Below are positions 52,758 through 61,581 of a stretch of DNA of 64,000 nt, piece after piece. Within the stretch, counting starts at the first letter, position 1. Each line of letters opens with the position of its first letter. Origin of the DNA: Chromatiaceae bacterium (GTDB lineage: Bacteria > Pseudomonadota > Gammaproteobacteria > Chromatiales > Chromatiaceae); contig JACKMK010000001.1 of NCBI GenBank assembly GCA_024235395.1, forward strand, positions 930,001-994,000. Reading direction: 5' to 3'. The notes under the pieces are model-generated. The model saw only the letters and a program-made list of their open reading frames with translations, was not told where the DNA came from and searched no databases. The position numbers were made by a program, and so were the translations under genes.

Positions 52758-54587
52758 TCAGGCGGTCAACTGCGCGTACAGCAGTGGCAGGCGTTTGGGC
52801 AGCTCGGATGGCTTTCGTATCACCACATAGCCGGCGTTGCCAAACAGGTGCGGCAGGTAGTCGTTGCCCTTGGCGTCGATCGTCACGCAGAACGGCTGCA
52901 GACCGAGGTGGCGCGCCTCGCGCACGGCCTCAAGGGTGTCCTCGATCCCGTAGCGCCCTTCGTACTTGTCGAGATCGTTCGGCTTGCCGTCGGTCAACAA
53001 CAACAGCAAGCGCCGGCCGGCCGGTTGTTCGGCCAGCAGCGAGCTGGCATAGCGGATCGCCGCCCCCATGCGGGTGTAGTAACCGGGTTTGATCGCCTCG
53101 ATCCGGCCACGCACCCGGTCGCCATAGCGCTCGTCGAACGCCTTCAGCGTATGCACACGCACCGGATCGCGGCGGCGGGACGAAAAGCCGTAGACGCCGA
53201 ACCGGTCACCGGTCGCATCGAGCGCCTCGGAAAACAGGTATAGGCTGTCACGGATCACATCGATCACCCGGTGGTGGTCGTTCACCCAGGTATCGGTCGA
53301 CAGCGACAGGTCGGCCATCAACAGGCACGCGAGATCACGCGCGCCGCTGCGCATGTCGCGGTACAGCGCATCCCCGCCGGTCGGGCTGCCGGCGCGTCGA
53401 TCCGCGGCGAATCGCAGGTAGGCGTCGAGATCGACCTCCTGTCCATCCGGCTGGGCGCGCCGCCAGACGCGGGCAGGCGCCAATGCCTGAAACTGACTGC
53501 GCAGCCGACGCGCTATGCGACCCAGGCGTTCAGGCAGGGCACGTGGCGGCGCATCGGCGGCGAGCATCGGGACGATACGGCACTGATCGGCCAGCAGCGC
53601 CTGCCGCTTCCAGTCCCATTCCGGCAGGCGTATCCCCTCGCCGATCACCAGATCGTCCTCGGCCTCGGCCGGAAGATCGAGATCGAACCTGAGCGTCGCC
53701 GCGGCGCGCCGTGCATCGCGGCTGACCGCGATCCGGTCGATGTCGCGCGCCACCGCCTCGGCGCGATCGAGATCGTCCTCGTCCTCCGAACCGCGGTCGA
53801 CGTTGACGAACTCACCCAGGGTGAAGATGTTTTCCATGCGTACCGTGATCAGGCCACGATCGCTCTCCGGTGTCGCGACCCGTTCACCCTGGCGACGCAG
53901 TTGATCGACATCGCGGCGTTGCTGCGGGTCACCGCCGTCGCTGCGGTCGGGGCCGTCCGGCGCGCCGGCCATGGCCCCCGGCGACTGCGGATGCAACCAC
54001 AAGGGCACCGCGGCCGGCGGCCGGCGTGCCGAAGGCAGTTCGGCGACACTCCCGGGTGCGCGCAGCGCCGCCCGTACCGCCCGCTCCGCCGCCGCCTCGG
54101 CCGCCGGCAGGGAATCCGGAGACGGACGGGTATCGATATGCGCCTCGGCCAACCGTTGGTAGCGTGCGGCCAGGCCGGGATAGCGCTGCAGCGCCGATCG
54201 CGCACGCTGCTGGTTGGCGTGGAACCAGTCGCCCCGGTCGCCCTCCTCGGCGACCGCCATTGCGGCGAGCCACAGGTACAACTCGCGATTGAGCGTGCGC
54301 GCCGGCAGCCAGTCGATACGTGCCGGCAGGCGCAGGTAGCGCTCGTCGCGCCATGCCAACGCGAGCTTGCGGTGACTGCCCGCGAGGCGTTGCAGGAAGC
54401 CGCGCCGGGCGCGGTTTTCGATCTGTTCTGCGGTCGTGACCTGCAGGCCGCCGTCACCGCCAAGCGCGCGGAAGAGTACACCCACGGTGCGTTCCACCTC
54501 CCGCAACTCCACCGCGGCCTCCGGGAAGCTGCGGTCTGCCAGGCGGGTAACCAGGCGGTGCCAGAGTTCGCCGACGTGCTCTTCCAA
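52758..54587 (-). CDS. norD: NorD, von Willebrand A-domain nitric oxide reductase maturation protein
   Basis: 609 residues, with a TTG start behind GGAGG 8 bases upstream, directly after the stop of the previous gene. Residues 420-600 form the vWA domain with MIDAS residues in LLMADLSLSTDTW and LLLLTDGKPND. The N-terminal part is helical and charged. NorD acts with the AAA ATPase NorQ to insert Fe into NorB. End of the nor operon. Confidence 0.92.
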   Translation of the reverse strand: MEEHVGELWHRLVTRLADRSFPEAAVELREVERTVGVLFRALGGDGGLQVTTAEQIENRARRGFLQRLAGSHRKLALAWRDERYLRLPARIDWLPARTLNRELYLWLAAMAVAEEGDRGDWFHANQQRARSALQRYPGLAARYQRLAEAHIDTRPSPDSLPAAEAAAERAVRAALRAPGSVAELPSARRPPAAVPLWLHPQSPGAMAGAPDGPDRSDGGDPQQRRDVDQLRRQGERVATPESDRGLITVRMENIFTLGEFVNVDRGSEDEDDLDRAEAVARDIDRIAVSRDARRAAATLRFDLDLPAEAEDDLVIGEGIRLPEWDWKRQALLADQCRIVPMLAADAPPRALPERLGRIARRLRSQFQALAPARVWRRAQPDGQEVDLDAYLRFAADRRAGSPTGGDALYRDMRSGARDLACLLMADLSLSTDTWVNDHHRVIDVIRDSLYLFSEALDATGDRFGVYGFSSRRRDPVRVHTLKAFDERYGDRVRGRIEAIKPGYYTRMGAAIRYASSLLAEQPAGRRLLLLLTDGKPNDLDKYEGRYGIEDTLEAVREARHLGLQPFCVTIDAKGNDYLPHLFGNAGYVVIRKPSELPKRLPLLYAQLTA

Positions 54588-55583
54588 TCAGCGTTCCTCC
54601 ACCGCGATCCTGCGTGTCGCGTGCCGTGGCCCGCCGTCAGGTACACGCGGAGCACTCGCCGATGCCGGCCGTCCGGTGACCACCGGCAGGGCCTCGTGTC
54701 CATCGACCCAACGCAGCAGACTGGCATCGGCGTCCCCCCCCTGCACCGTCGCACAGGCCGAAATGCATTGTGCGCACTCGGTGCAGGTGAACATGCGGCG
54801 CTTGATGGTGCGCGGCTTCAGGCGCATGGGACAGACGTTGTCACAGGCGTTGTTGCACTCCCGGCACAGGGTCGCGCGTCCGGCGTCGAAACCGACCACC
54901 ATCGCGCGGTCGTTGGCCATCCACGACAGGCTCTGGAACAACCCGACCGCACAGCCGAAACGGCAGAACAGGTGTCGCGCCAGCAGAAATTCGATGCTCA
55001 GTGCGATGCTGGCGGCACCGATGAACAATCCCTGGCGCAGCGTCAGCTCGCCGTGCACCAGGTTGCGATACACCTCGGCGGGCGGCAGCAGATAGGTCAA
55101 CAGCACAACCGCCCACAGCAGCGCAAAGCCGAACACCGCCAGCAGTGTAGGCAACCAGTACCAGGCATTCGGCACCTCGCGCGCACCGTCGGGCTGGACC
55201 TGTGGCAGCGGTCGACGCTCCCAGACACTGGGCCGGCCACTGGCGCGGCGCATCAGTCCGTTGATCATCTCGACCACCGAGAAATGCGGACACAGCCAAC
55301 CGCAGTACAGGCGGCCATAACGCCAGGCGATCCACAGGAACAAGGCAGCCCCGCCAAACAGCGGCAGGAAGCCGCGCCAGAACAGGTTGAACGCGGCCCC
55401 GAGCGGGCTGCCGACGCCGCCGATGAATGCGTCGATACCAAGGGTCCAGTCCATACCCAGCAGGATTGCGTGCCCGCGGTGCAGGTCGATACGCAGGATG
55501 TCGAGCGGCGGCGCCAGTACGAACAACAGAAAAAAGCCGACCTGGAACGCCAGACGGCGACGTTGCAGACCACTGCGCCGCAT
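54588..55583 (-). CDS. CcoG/NapH-like membrane [4Fe-4S] protein in the nor operon
   Basis: 331 residues. Five or so membrane helices carry CxxxCP-type motifs (LYCGWLCPHFS, FCRFGCAVGLFQ), followed by two cluster motifs (CRECNNACDNVCP and CTECAQCISAC) and a disordered tail. This is the NapH/CcoG/RdxA architecture. CcoG reduces copper for cbb3 oxidase assembly, so a redox role in NorB metal-centre maturation or electron supply is plausible inference. It is not part of the classical norCBQDEF set. Confidence 0.85.
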   Translation of the reverse strand: MRRSGLQRRRLAFQVGFFLLFVLAPPLDILRIDLHRGHAILLGMDWTLGIDAFIGGVGSPLGAAFNLFWRGFLPLFGGAALFLWIAWRYGRLYCGWLCPHFSVVEMINGLMRRASGRPSVWERRPLPQVQPDGAREVPNAWYWLPTLLAVFGFALLWAVVLLTYLLPPAEVYRNLVHGELTLRQGLFIGAASIALSIEFLLARHLFCRFGCAVGLFQSLSWMANDRAMVVGFDAGRATLCRECNNACDNVCPMRLKPRTIKRRMFTCTECAQCISACATVQGGDADASLLRWVDGHEALPVVTGRPASASAPRVPDGGPRHATRRIAVEER

Positions 55584-55590
55584 GCCCGTG

Positions 55591-55998
55591 TTACCGCGTC
55601 ACGCACGCGGTCGGCAGCGGACGGCCAACCAATGGAAAACGCCAGCACTGTCCGGACATCGCCTTCGCCAGACCGAAGGCCCCGAACATCACCAGCATCG
55701 AGTGAAACAGGGTGAAATAGATGATCACGATGACCCAGAGATGCGGTCCCTGGTAGCCGCCCAGCAGCAGGATCAGACCGTTCACGACAACCAGCAGGAT
55801 ACCCGCCCAGACGCTACCCGAGAGGGTCTGTGCCAGGTGGGCCGCCGCCAGCGGCGGCGTCGAGCCACGGTTGCTCCACCACAGCCATACCAGGGCGGCA
55901 AAACCGAGTCCGGGGGCCAGCAACAGGTTGACCAGGTACAGGCTCTCCGCGGCGACCGCGATGCCGACGCCCTCGGTCAGCTCAGCCGAGGCTGGCAT
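55591..55998 (-). CDS. Small four-helix membrane protein in the nor operon, 135 aa
   Basis: Three or four hydrophobic segments (LYLVNLLLAPGLGFAALVW, AGILLVVVNGLILLLGG, LWVIVIIYFTLFHSMLVM), with HLAQTLSGSVW between. DUF4870-like in general look, but I cannot name the family. It overlaps norQ by 17 bases and precedes the CcoG-like gene by 7 bases, so it is co-translated with the maturation set. Role unknown. Confidence 0.78.
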   Translation of the reverse strand: MPASAELTEGVGIAVAAESLYLVNLLLAPGLGFAALVWLWWSNRGSTPPLAAAHLAQTLSGSVWAGILLVVVNGLILLLGGYQGPHLWVIVIIYFTLFHSMLVMFGAFGLAKAMSGQCWRFPLVGRPLPTACVTR

Positions 55999-56788
55999 CG
56001 ATCACCTCCATCAGTGCGCCCAAGGTCTCATCGTCGTCGCTCAGTGGCTCGACCAGCGCCGCGCGACACGCCTCGCGCACGTCGAATCCACCTTTGATGA
56101 GCGTTGCCGCATACACCAGCAGGCGCGTCGAGGCGGCCTCTTCGAGATCGTGGTCTTTGAGCGCCCGCAGCGCACCGGCCAGGCGTACCAGCTGCTCGGC
56201 ATGGGTGGCGTCGATGCCGCTCTCGCCGATCAGTACCTCGCGTTCGAGCGCGGGTTCGGGAAAATCGAAGCTCATCGCCAGAAAGCGTTGCCGGGTGGAT
56301 GGCTTCATCCCCTTGAGCAGGTTCTGGTAGCCCGGGTTGTACGACACCACCAGCATGAACTCCGGTGGCGCACGCAGCGTCTCGCCGGTGCGTTCGAGCG
56401 GCAGGATGCGTCGGTCGTCAGTCAGGGGATGCAGCACGACCGTGGTGTCCTTGCGCGCCTCCACGACCTCGTCCAGATAGCAGATCGCCCCCTCGCGCAC
56501 CGCACGGGTAAGCGGTCCATCGCACCAATAGGTACCGTGATCGCCGATCAGATGACGCCCGACCAGATCCGCCGCGGTCAGATCGTCGTGGCAGGCGACG
56601 GTGTAGAGCGGTCGCCCGAGACGGGCCGCCATGTGCTGCACGAAGCGGGTCTTGCCACAACCGGTCGGCCCCTTGATCAATACCGGCAGCTGGTTGCGCC
56701 AGGCCTGCTCGAACAACGCCATCTCGTTGCGCTGCGGTCGATAGAACGGCAGCTCGACGTCGTCCGGACTTTCCACTCTGGTTTGCAT
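55982..56788 (-). CDS. norQ: NorQ, MoxR-type AAA ATPase
   Basis: 268 residues from the ATG at 56788 (AGGA 8 bases upstream); a GTG two codons earlier is an alternative. Walker A IKGPTGCGKTRFVQH, Walker B AICYLDEVVEA, and sensor motifs LVVSYNPGYQNLLKGMK. This is the NorQ/CbbQ MoxR branch. With NorD it powers iron insertion into NorB. The Asn-Pro-Gly-Tyr and the missing extension at the C-terminus fit NorQ. Confidence 0.94.
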   Translation of the reverse strand: MQTRVESPDDVELPFYRPQRNEMALFEQAWRNQLPVLIKGPTGCGKTRFVQHMAARLGRPLYTVACHDDLTAADLVGRHLIGDHGTYWCDGPLTRAVREGAICYLDEVVEARKDTTVVLHPLTDDRRILPLERTGETLRAPPEFMLVVSYNPGYQNLLKGMKPSTRQRFLAMSFDFPEPALEREVLIGESGIDATHAEQLVRLAGALRALKDHDLEEAASTRLLVYAATLIKGGFDVREACRAALVEPLSDDDETLGALMEVIDASLG

Positions 56789-56798
56789 ATCCACAATC

Positions 56799-57086
56799 CT
56801 AGCCCCGATAGCTCAATACGAAAGCCAGCGTGATCAGCGCTCCCGGAATCACCAGCCAGATCACCACGACCCAACGCCACACGCCGCGAAGGCCGCGCAG
56901 CCCCATGAACCAGTCCGCCAGCAGATGCCCCTTGAACAATGCGAACGCCAGCACCATCAGCGCCAGGCCGAGCCCACCCAGACCGGCCCGGCCTATCCCC
57001 CAGGTGATGCACGTCAGCACGACGAGGACCGCGTAGACGGCAGTGCAGGGTCGAATCAGCCGACGCGGAGAAGATCCGGTATTCAT
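56799..57086 (-). CDS. norF: NorF-like small membrane protein (cytochrome oxidase subunit IV-like)
   Basis: 95 residues, three helices (VYAVLVVLTCITWGIG, LALMVLAFALFKGHLLADWF, VVVIWLVIPGALITLAFVL). The FKGHLLADWFMGLR motif is typical of prokaryotic COX4/NorF. The start overlaps the norE stop (ATGA). NorE and NorF aid activity or assembly of the NO reductase without being essential. Confidence 0.88.
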   Translation of the reverse strand: MNTGSSPRRLIRPCTAVYAVLVVLTCITWGIGRAGLGGLGLALMVLAFALFKGHLLADWFMGLRGLRGVWRWVVVIWLVIPGALITLAFVLSYRG

Positions 57087-57709
57087 CGCATCACGTAGAC
57101 CAGCGGGAACAGAATCAGCCAGACCAGGTCGACCATGTGCCAGTAGCTCGCACCGGTCTCCACCCCGGTATGCTCGTGTCGACTGTAGCCGCCGCGGCGC
57201 GCCTTCACCGCCACCGCGGCGAGAATCACCATGCCCAGGATCACATGCATGAAATGAAAAAACGTCAGCGATAGATAAAACATGTAGAAGGTGTTGGTGC
57301 TCAGATTGACACCGGCGGCGATGTGATGGGCATACTCGGCGCTCTTGACGACCAGGAACAGCCCACCCATACCAACCGCCGCCCACAACCAGCGGGCGCA
57401 CAGCTTGTTGTCGCCCTCGCGTGCCGCAACCACACCACGCACCACGAAGTAGCTCGACGTCAACAGCGCCAGCGTATTGATCAGGGCGGCATCGCGGTTC
57501 AGCGTCGACTGATAGTGGTTGAACAACTCGACATGCTGCAACCGCGTGAACGCATAGGATGCGAAAAACACCGCGAAGACCAGCAATTCCGCGAGGATGA
57601 ATATCCAGATGGCGAGGTCGCCGGGTGGATATCGCGTGCCGGTCGCCTCGTCGGGTGACGACAACTCACTCACCTCTTGCGGTTTGATCGGGTCTTCCGC
57701 TGAAGACAT
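57083..57709 (-). CDS. norE: NorE, cytochrome oxidase subunit III-like
   Basis: 208 residues from the ATG at 57709 (MSSAEDPIKPQEV). An in-frame ATG 18 codons upstream (57763) lacks a ribosome site. Five membrane helices with the COX3 elements IFILAELLVFAVFFASYAF, TNTFYMFYLSLTFFHFMHVILG and YWHMVDLVWLILFPLVY. The NorE length is shorter than true COX3, as expected. It follows norB by 133 bases. Confidence 0.92.
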   Translation of the reverse strand: MSSAEDPIKPQEVSELSSPDEATGTRYPPGDLAIWIFILAELLVFAVFFASYAFTRLQHVELFNHYQSTLNRDAALINTLALLTSSYFVVRGVVAAREGDNKLCARWLWAAVGMGGLFLVVKSAEYAHHIAAGVNLSTNTFYMFYLSLTFFHFMHVILGMVILAAVAVKARRGGYSRHEHTGVETGASYWHMVDLVWLILFPLVYVMR

Positions 57710-57842
57710 TGCCCAGGCCTTGAAAAAAAGCCAGCCTCGCGGCGTCGACTGCTCGGCTGGCATCAGGAGACGGGTGTAGAACACCACTTGAGGAACACAT
57801 TTCCCACAGGGCGGGCATCTCGCGACACCCGCCCCGTGTCGG

Positions 57843-59246
57843 TCAGGCGGCCGCCTCGGCCCCCAGCGTTGCGGCTTCGGGCTCTTTCGCACCCACGAAG
57901 AAGCTCATGATGTACACGACCAGGCCAATCAGGAAGATCACGCCAGCCAACTCGCGCATCCAGTAGAACAGGGCGATCTTGTCCTGGACCACCATGAACG
58001 GCAACGGATCACCACTGAAGCGCTGCAGATAGACCTGCAAAATCCCGGCGGCCGTGAGGAACAGGGTGATGAACACGATCGACACTGTCATCAACCAGAA
58101 CGACCACATCTCGAGCACCTGCGAACGCTCGCTGTTCGCGGCCGTTCGCCCACGCAGCATCGGCATCGCATACGAGATCATCGTCAGGACGATCATCACG
58201 TAGGCGCCATAGAACGCCATATGCCCGTGCGCCGCGGTGATCTGGGTACCGTGCGTGTAGAAGTTGACCGGCGACAGAGTGTGCAGGAAACCCCAGACGC
58301 CTGCGCCCAGAAACGCCATCACCGCAGTGCCCAGGGCCCACAGGACCGCGGCCTTGTTGGGATGATTGCGACGCCGGCGGTTCACCATATTGAACGCAAA
58401 CACGGTCATCATGAAGAACGGAATCGGCTCGAGCGCGGAGAAGATCGATCCCCACCACTGCCAGTACTCGGGCGCACCGATCCAGTAGAAATGGTGACCC
58501 GTTCCGATGATGCCGGTGATCAGGGTCATCGCGATGATCACGTACAACCACTTTTCGATCACCTCGCGGTCCACCCCCGTGGTCTTGATGAGTACGAATG
58601 CCAGGATGGAACCGAGAATCAGCTCCCATACGCCTTCGACCCAGAGATGCACCACCCACCACCAATAGTACTTGTCCTTGGCGAGGTTGTCCGGGTTATA
58701 GAACGCAAACAGGAACAGCAACGCGAGGCCGGTCAATCCGATCAGCAGGACCAAGCTGACAACCGTCTTGCGGCCCTTCAGTATCGTCAGGCCGACGTTG
58801 AACAGGAACGCCAGGGCGACGACCACGATGCCGAGCTTGGTGATGGTCGGCTGCTCCAGGAATTCGCGGCCCATCGTCGGCAACAGGCTGTTGCCGGTCA
58901 GTTCCGCAAGCCCGGCGTACGGTACCAGCAGATAGCCCAATATGGTCAGGGCACCGGCGATCAGAAAGATCCAGAACATCAGGATCGCCAGCCCGGGACT
59001 GACCAACTCGCGCTCGGCCTCTTCAGGTACCAGATAGTACGAGGCGCCCATGAAGCCGAACAGCAACCATACGATCAGCAGGTTGGTGTGCACCATGCGT
59101 GCAACGTTGAACGGAATCTCGGGGAACAGAAAATCCCCGACCACATATTGCAGACCGATGATCAGGCCAAACAGGATCTGACCAACGAACAGGCCAATGG
59201 CTGCAATGAAATACGGTTTGGCGACCGCTTGTGACTTGTATTGCAT
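57843..59246 (-). CDS. norB: NorB, catalytic subunit of cNor nitric oxide reductase
   Basis: 467 residues, twelve helices. Haem b ligands H53 (MVHTNLLIVW) and H342; haem b3 ligand H340 (AAHGHMAFYG). FeB ligands H200 with E204 (WWWVVHLWVEGVWE) and H251/H252 (GHHFYWIG) correspond to the E211 and H207/H258/H259 set of Pseudomonas NorB. The absence of an N-terminal quinone-binding extension separates it from qNor. It reduces NO to N2O. Follows norC by 22 bases. Confidence 0.97.
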   Translation of the reverse strand: MQYKSQAVAKPYFIAAIGLFVGQILFGLIIGLQYVVGDFLFPEIPFNVARMVHTNLLIVWLLFGFMGASYYLVPEEAERELVSPGLAILMFWIFLIAGALTILGYLLVPYAGLAELTGNSLLPTMGREFLEQPTITKLGIVVVALAFLFNVGLTILKGRKTVVSLVLLIGLTGLALLFLFAFYNPDNLAKDKYYWWWVVHLWVEGVWELILGSILAFVLIKTTGVDREVIEKWLYVIIAMTLITGIIGTGHHFYWIGAPEYWQWWGSIFSALEPIPFFMMTVFAFNMVNRRRRNHPNKAAVLWALGTAVMAFLGAGVWGFLHTLSPVNFYTHGTQITAAHGHMAFYGAYVMIVLTMISYAMPMLRGRTAANSERSQVLEMWSFWLMTVSIVFITLFLTAAGILQVYLQRFSGDPLPFMVVQDKIALFYWMRELAGVIFLIGLVVYIMSFFVGAKEPEAATLGAEAAA

Positions 59247-59268
59247 CGTTACATGAACTCCCCGTTGA

Positions 59269-59700
59269 TCAACCCTGAATGTTCGGCGGCCAGTTGGCCG
59301 TGTTGATCTCTGATACGTATTTCAGGAACTCGGCGATCGCGTCCAGTTCTTCGTCGGTGAAGTTGAACTGCGGCATGCTGCGACGTCCGGGGATACCGTC
59401 TTTCGGTCGACTCATGATGAACGCCTTGACACCTTCCTTGCCGCCGTAGCGCTTGTGGACGTTGCCCAGCTCCGGCGCGAAATAGGCGCCCTCGCCCAGC
59501 AGCGTGTGGCAACCAATGCAGTTGTTCTCCTCCCACAGGCGTTTGCCCTCAGAGACCTTTTCGGTCAGGTTCTGGCGGTTGTCACGCTCGGGCCAGGCCG
59601 TGTGCGTGTCGAACGTCAACGCGAGAAATAGCAAGATGAAAAACGCGCTTCCACCGTAAAAGATGTTGCGCGCCATGGCTTTGGTGAAAGCCTGGGACAT
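59269..59700 (-). CDS. norC: NorC, membrane-anchored monohaem cytochrome c subunit
   Basis: 143 residues. One N-terminal membrane helix (IFYGGSAFFILLFLALTF), then C61-IGC-H65 haem site and the axial Met in RRSMPQFNF. It delivers electrons from periplasmic cytochrome c to NorB. First gene of norCBEFQ-X-ccoG-like-norD. GGAGG lies 8 bases before the ATG, and an FNR-type box further upstream. Confidence 0.96.
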   Translation of the reverse strand: MSQAFTKAMARNIFYGGSAFFILLFLALTFDTHTAWPERDNRQNLTEKVSEGKRLWEENNCIGCHTLLGEGAYFAPELGNVHKRYGGKEGVKAFIMSRPKDGIPGRRSMPQFNFTDEELDAIAEFLKYVSEINTANWPPNIQG

Positions 59701-59764
59701 GACATGGACCTCCGCTCAATGTGACCACGTGGCGCCATTTCAGGAGGCGGAGGCGCATCCGACC

Positions 59765-59778
59765 TTGATATTGGTCAA
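59765..59778. promoter_or_regulatory. FNR/Dnr box between norC and the second dnr gene
   Basis: TTGATATTGGTCAA, TTGAT-N4-GTCAA. On the minus strand its centre is 32 bases from TGAAAT (59742-59737), the class II -10 spacing, with the start near 59730 and a 30-base norC leader. On the plus strand a TCTAAT (59817-59822) lies 40 bases before the dnr GTG. One box may thus serve both genes, including dnr autoregulation. Confidence 0.8.
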
Positions 59779-59861
59779 GCGCGACACCAGACATTGCTTC
59801 AGATCAACTGTGGAGGTCTAATAGCGGCAATTGCGACACACTTTTCGGCGTCCGCGCACAG

Positions 59862-60596
59862 GTGTTGAAAACCGATCTGCAGAAAGGCTTTATGTTCGCG
59901 CGTCTCGACGACGACCAGCTCGAGCGGGTCGCTAGCCGTGCCCGCCGGGTACACCTGGACGAAGGCGAGATACTGTTCCAGCAGGGCGACCCCGCAAACC
60001 GCTTCTTCATGTTGCTCAGCGGTCAGGTGAAACTGTTCCGCCTCAGCCCGCGCGGCAACGAGAAGGTGATCGAGATCGTCACGCCTTGCAGCACCTTCGC
60101 CGAGGCGTTGATGTTCCTGGATCGACCGAATTTCCCGGTCGGCGCGCAGGCATTGCAGCCGGCCAACTTGATCAGCGTCGACAACATCGACTTTGCGCGG
60201 ATGTTGCGGGAATCGGTCGATACCTGCTTCATGCTGCTGGGCGACATGAGTCAGCGTCTGCGTGGCCTGATCAGGGAGATCGACGACCTCAGCCTGAGCA
60301 GCGCGACCTGCCGAGTGGCCGGCTACCTGCTGACCAAGTCGGAACCGAATGACGGGACCTTCGATCTCGCGGTCCCGAAACAGACGCTGGCATCGCGACT
60401 CTCGGTGAAACCCGAGACTTTTTCCCGGATAGTGCGCAATCTCAGCGATCAGGGACTGTTGGCGGTACGGGGAAGCCGGGTCGAGATCAGCGATCGAATC
60501 CGCCTGCAGGAGATCGCCGAGGTCTGCGGGCAGACCGACGACTCCCTGGCCGACACCTTCCACTACCCGTGTCCGCCGGCGAAACCGCGCAGCTGA
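59862..60596 (+). CDS. dnr: Second Dnr/FNR-type regulator
   Basis: 244 residues with GTG start; alternative starts lie at codons 2 and 11, but alignment with the 47920 copy favours the early start. Same architecture as that copy: LDEGEILFQQGDPANRFF, LSGQVKLFRLSPRGNEKV, TFAEALMFLDRPNFPVGAQAL, recognition helix SVKPETFSRIVRNL. No cysteine cluster, so probably haem-based NO sensing as in Dnr. It ends with a short tail. Divergent from norC and probably the direct activator of the nor operon. Confidence 0.92.
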   Translation: MLKTDLQKGFMFARLDDDQLERVASRARRVHLDEGEILFQQGDPANRFFMLLSGQVKLFRLSPRGNEKVIEIVTPCSTFAEALMFLDRPNFPVGAQALQPANLISVDNIDFARMLRESVDTCFMLLGDMSQRLRGLIREIDDLSLSSATCRVAGYLLTKSEPNDGTFDLAVPKQTLASRLSVKPETFSRIVRNLSDQGLLAVRGSRVEISDRIRLQEIAEVCGQTDDSLADTFHYPCPPAKPRS

Positions 60597-60630
60597 CCGA
60601 TGTCGTGCCGCTGACCTGAGCCCCTGCCGC

Positions 60631-61521
60631 ATGTCGACACCCGCCAGTCCGTTCGACCTCTCCGACGATCGTGCCTACCGCGCCTGGCGCGAACGCAAGC
60701 TGGCCGGTGCGCCGCAGACGATCGACGACCTGGTTGTCGAGGTCGGCGACCCGCGCCGGCTCAGCGCCGCCGAGCACGGCGCGCTGCTGCAACGCTGCCG
60801 GCAAGCCAACATGGCGATCTACGCGAGCCGCCTGGGCGCACGTGAAGGCACCGATATCGCGCGCGGCTGCGGCGAACAGTTCGGGCTGAGACGACTCGAT
60901 CACAACCGTGGTGCCGAGGCCGACGCAGTGACCGCGCTGACCGTGCAGGACGATGCCCTGCACACCCCGTACATCCCCTATTCGAACCGCGCGATCCACT
61001 GGCACACCGACGGCTACTACAACCGCCTCGACCGGCAGGACCACGCGCTGCTGCTGCACTGCGTGCGCCCAGCGATGCAAGGTGGCGAAAACGCCCTGAT
61101 GGATCACGAGATGGCCTACCTGCTGATGCGCGATGCCGAGCCTGGCCACGTCCGGGCGCTGATGCAGGAAGACGCGATGACGATCCCGAAACACGTGCTG
61201 GACGGCGTCGAACTGCGCCCGGACCGCACCGGGCCGGTATTCATGGTGACCGCAGACGGACACCTGCACATGCGCTACACGATGCGCAAGCGCCATGTCG
61301 TGTGGAAGGATGACCCCGAGGTCCGGGCCGCCGCCGCCTGGCTCCAGGCACTGCTCAACGGCGATTCACCGTACGTCTATCGCGCGACGCTTCAATCGGG
61401 TTGGGGACTGCTCAGCAACAATGTGCTGCACGATCGCTCCGCGTTCGAGGACCACCCGGAGCCGTCCGGGAAGCGGCTGCTGTACCGCGCACGCTACTTC
61501 GACCGCATCGCCGGGACCTGA
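60631..61521 (+). CDS. TauD/TfdA-like Fe(II)/2-oxoglutarate dioxygenase
   Basis: 296 residues. Iron-binding HTD triad H125-T-D127 (IHWHTDGYYN) with distal H267 (NNVLHDRSAF) and the 2-oxoglutarate-binding Arg (LYRARYFDRI). The N-terminal part is longer than in TauD itself. The substrate is unknown; related genes turn up beside dnr in denitrifiers, so it may be co-regulated. It begins 34 bases after the dnr stop on the same strand. Confidence 0.87.
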   Translation: MSTPASPFDLSDDRAYRAWRERKLAGAPQTIDDLVVEVGDPRRLSAAEHGALLQRCRQANMAIYASRLGAREGTDIARGCGEQFGLRRLDHNRGAEADAVTALTVQDDALHTPYIPYSNRAIHWHTDGYYNRLDRQDHALLLHCVRPAMQGGENALMDHEMAYLLMRDAEPGHVRALMQEDAMTIPKHVLDGVELRPDRTGPVFMVTADGHLHMRYTMRKRHVVWKDDPEVRAAAAWLQALLNGDSPYVYRATLQSGWGLLSNNVLHDRSAFEDHPEPSGKRLLYRARYFDRIAGT

Positions 61522-61581
61522 GCCGTCGGCACCGGTCACGCGCTACGGCGCTCCGGTGCCGGACGTTCGCAGAAGGGCCCC

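Noticed and set aside
53271..55715. Open frame of about 810 codons antisense to norD and the CcoG-like gene
   Set aside because: Gln/His/Arg-rich shadow without domains; norD and the CcoG-like gene are supported by motifs and ribosome sites.
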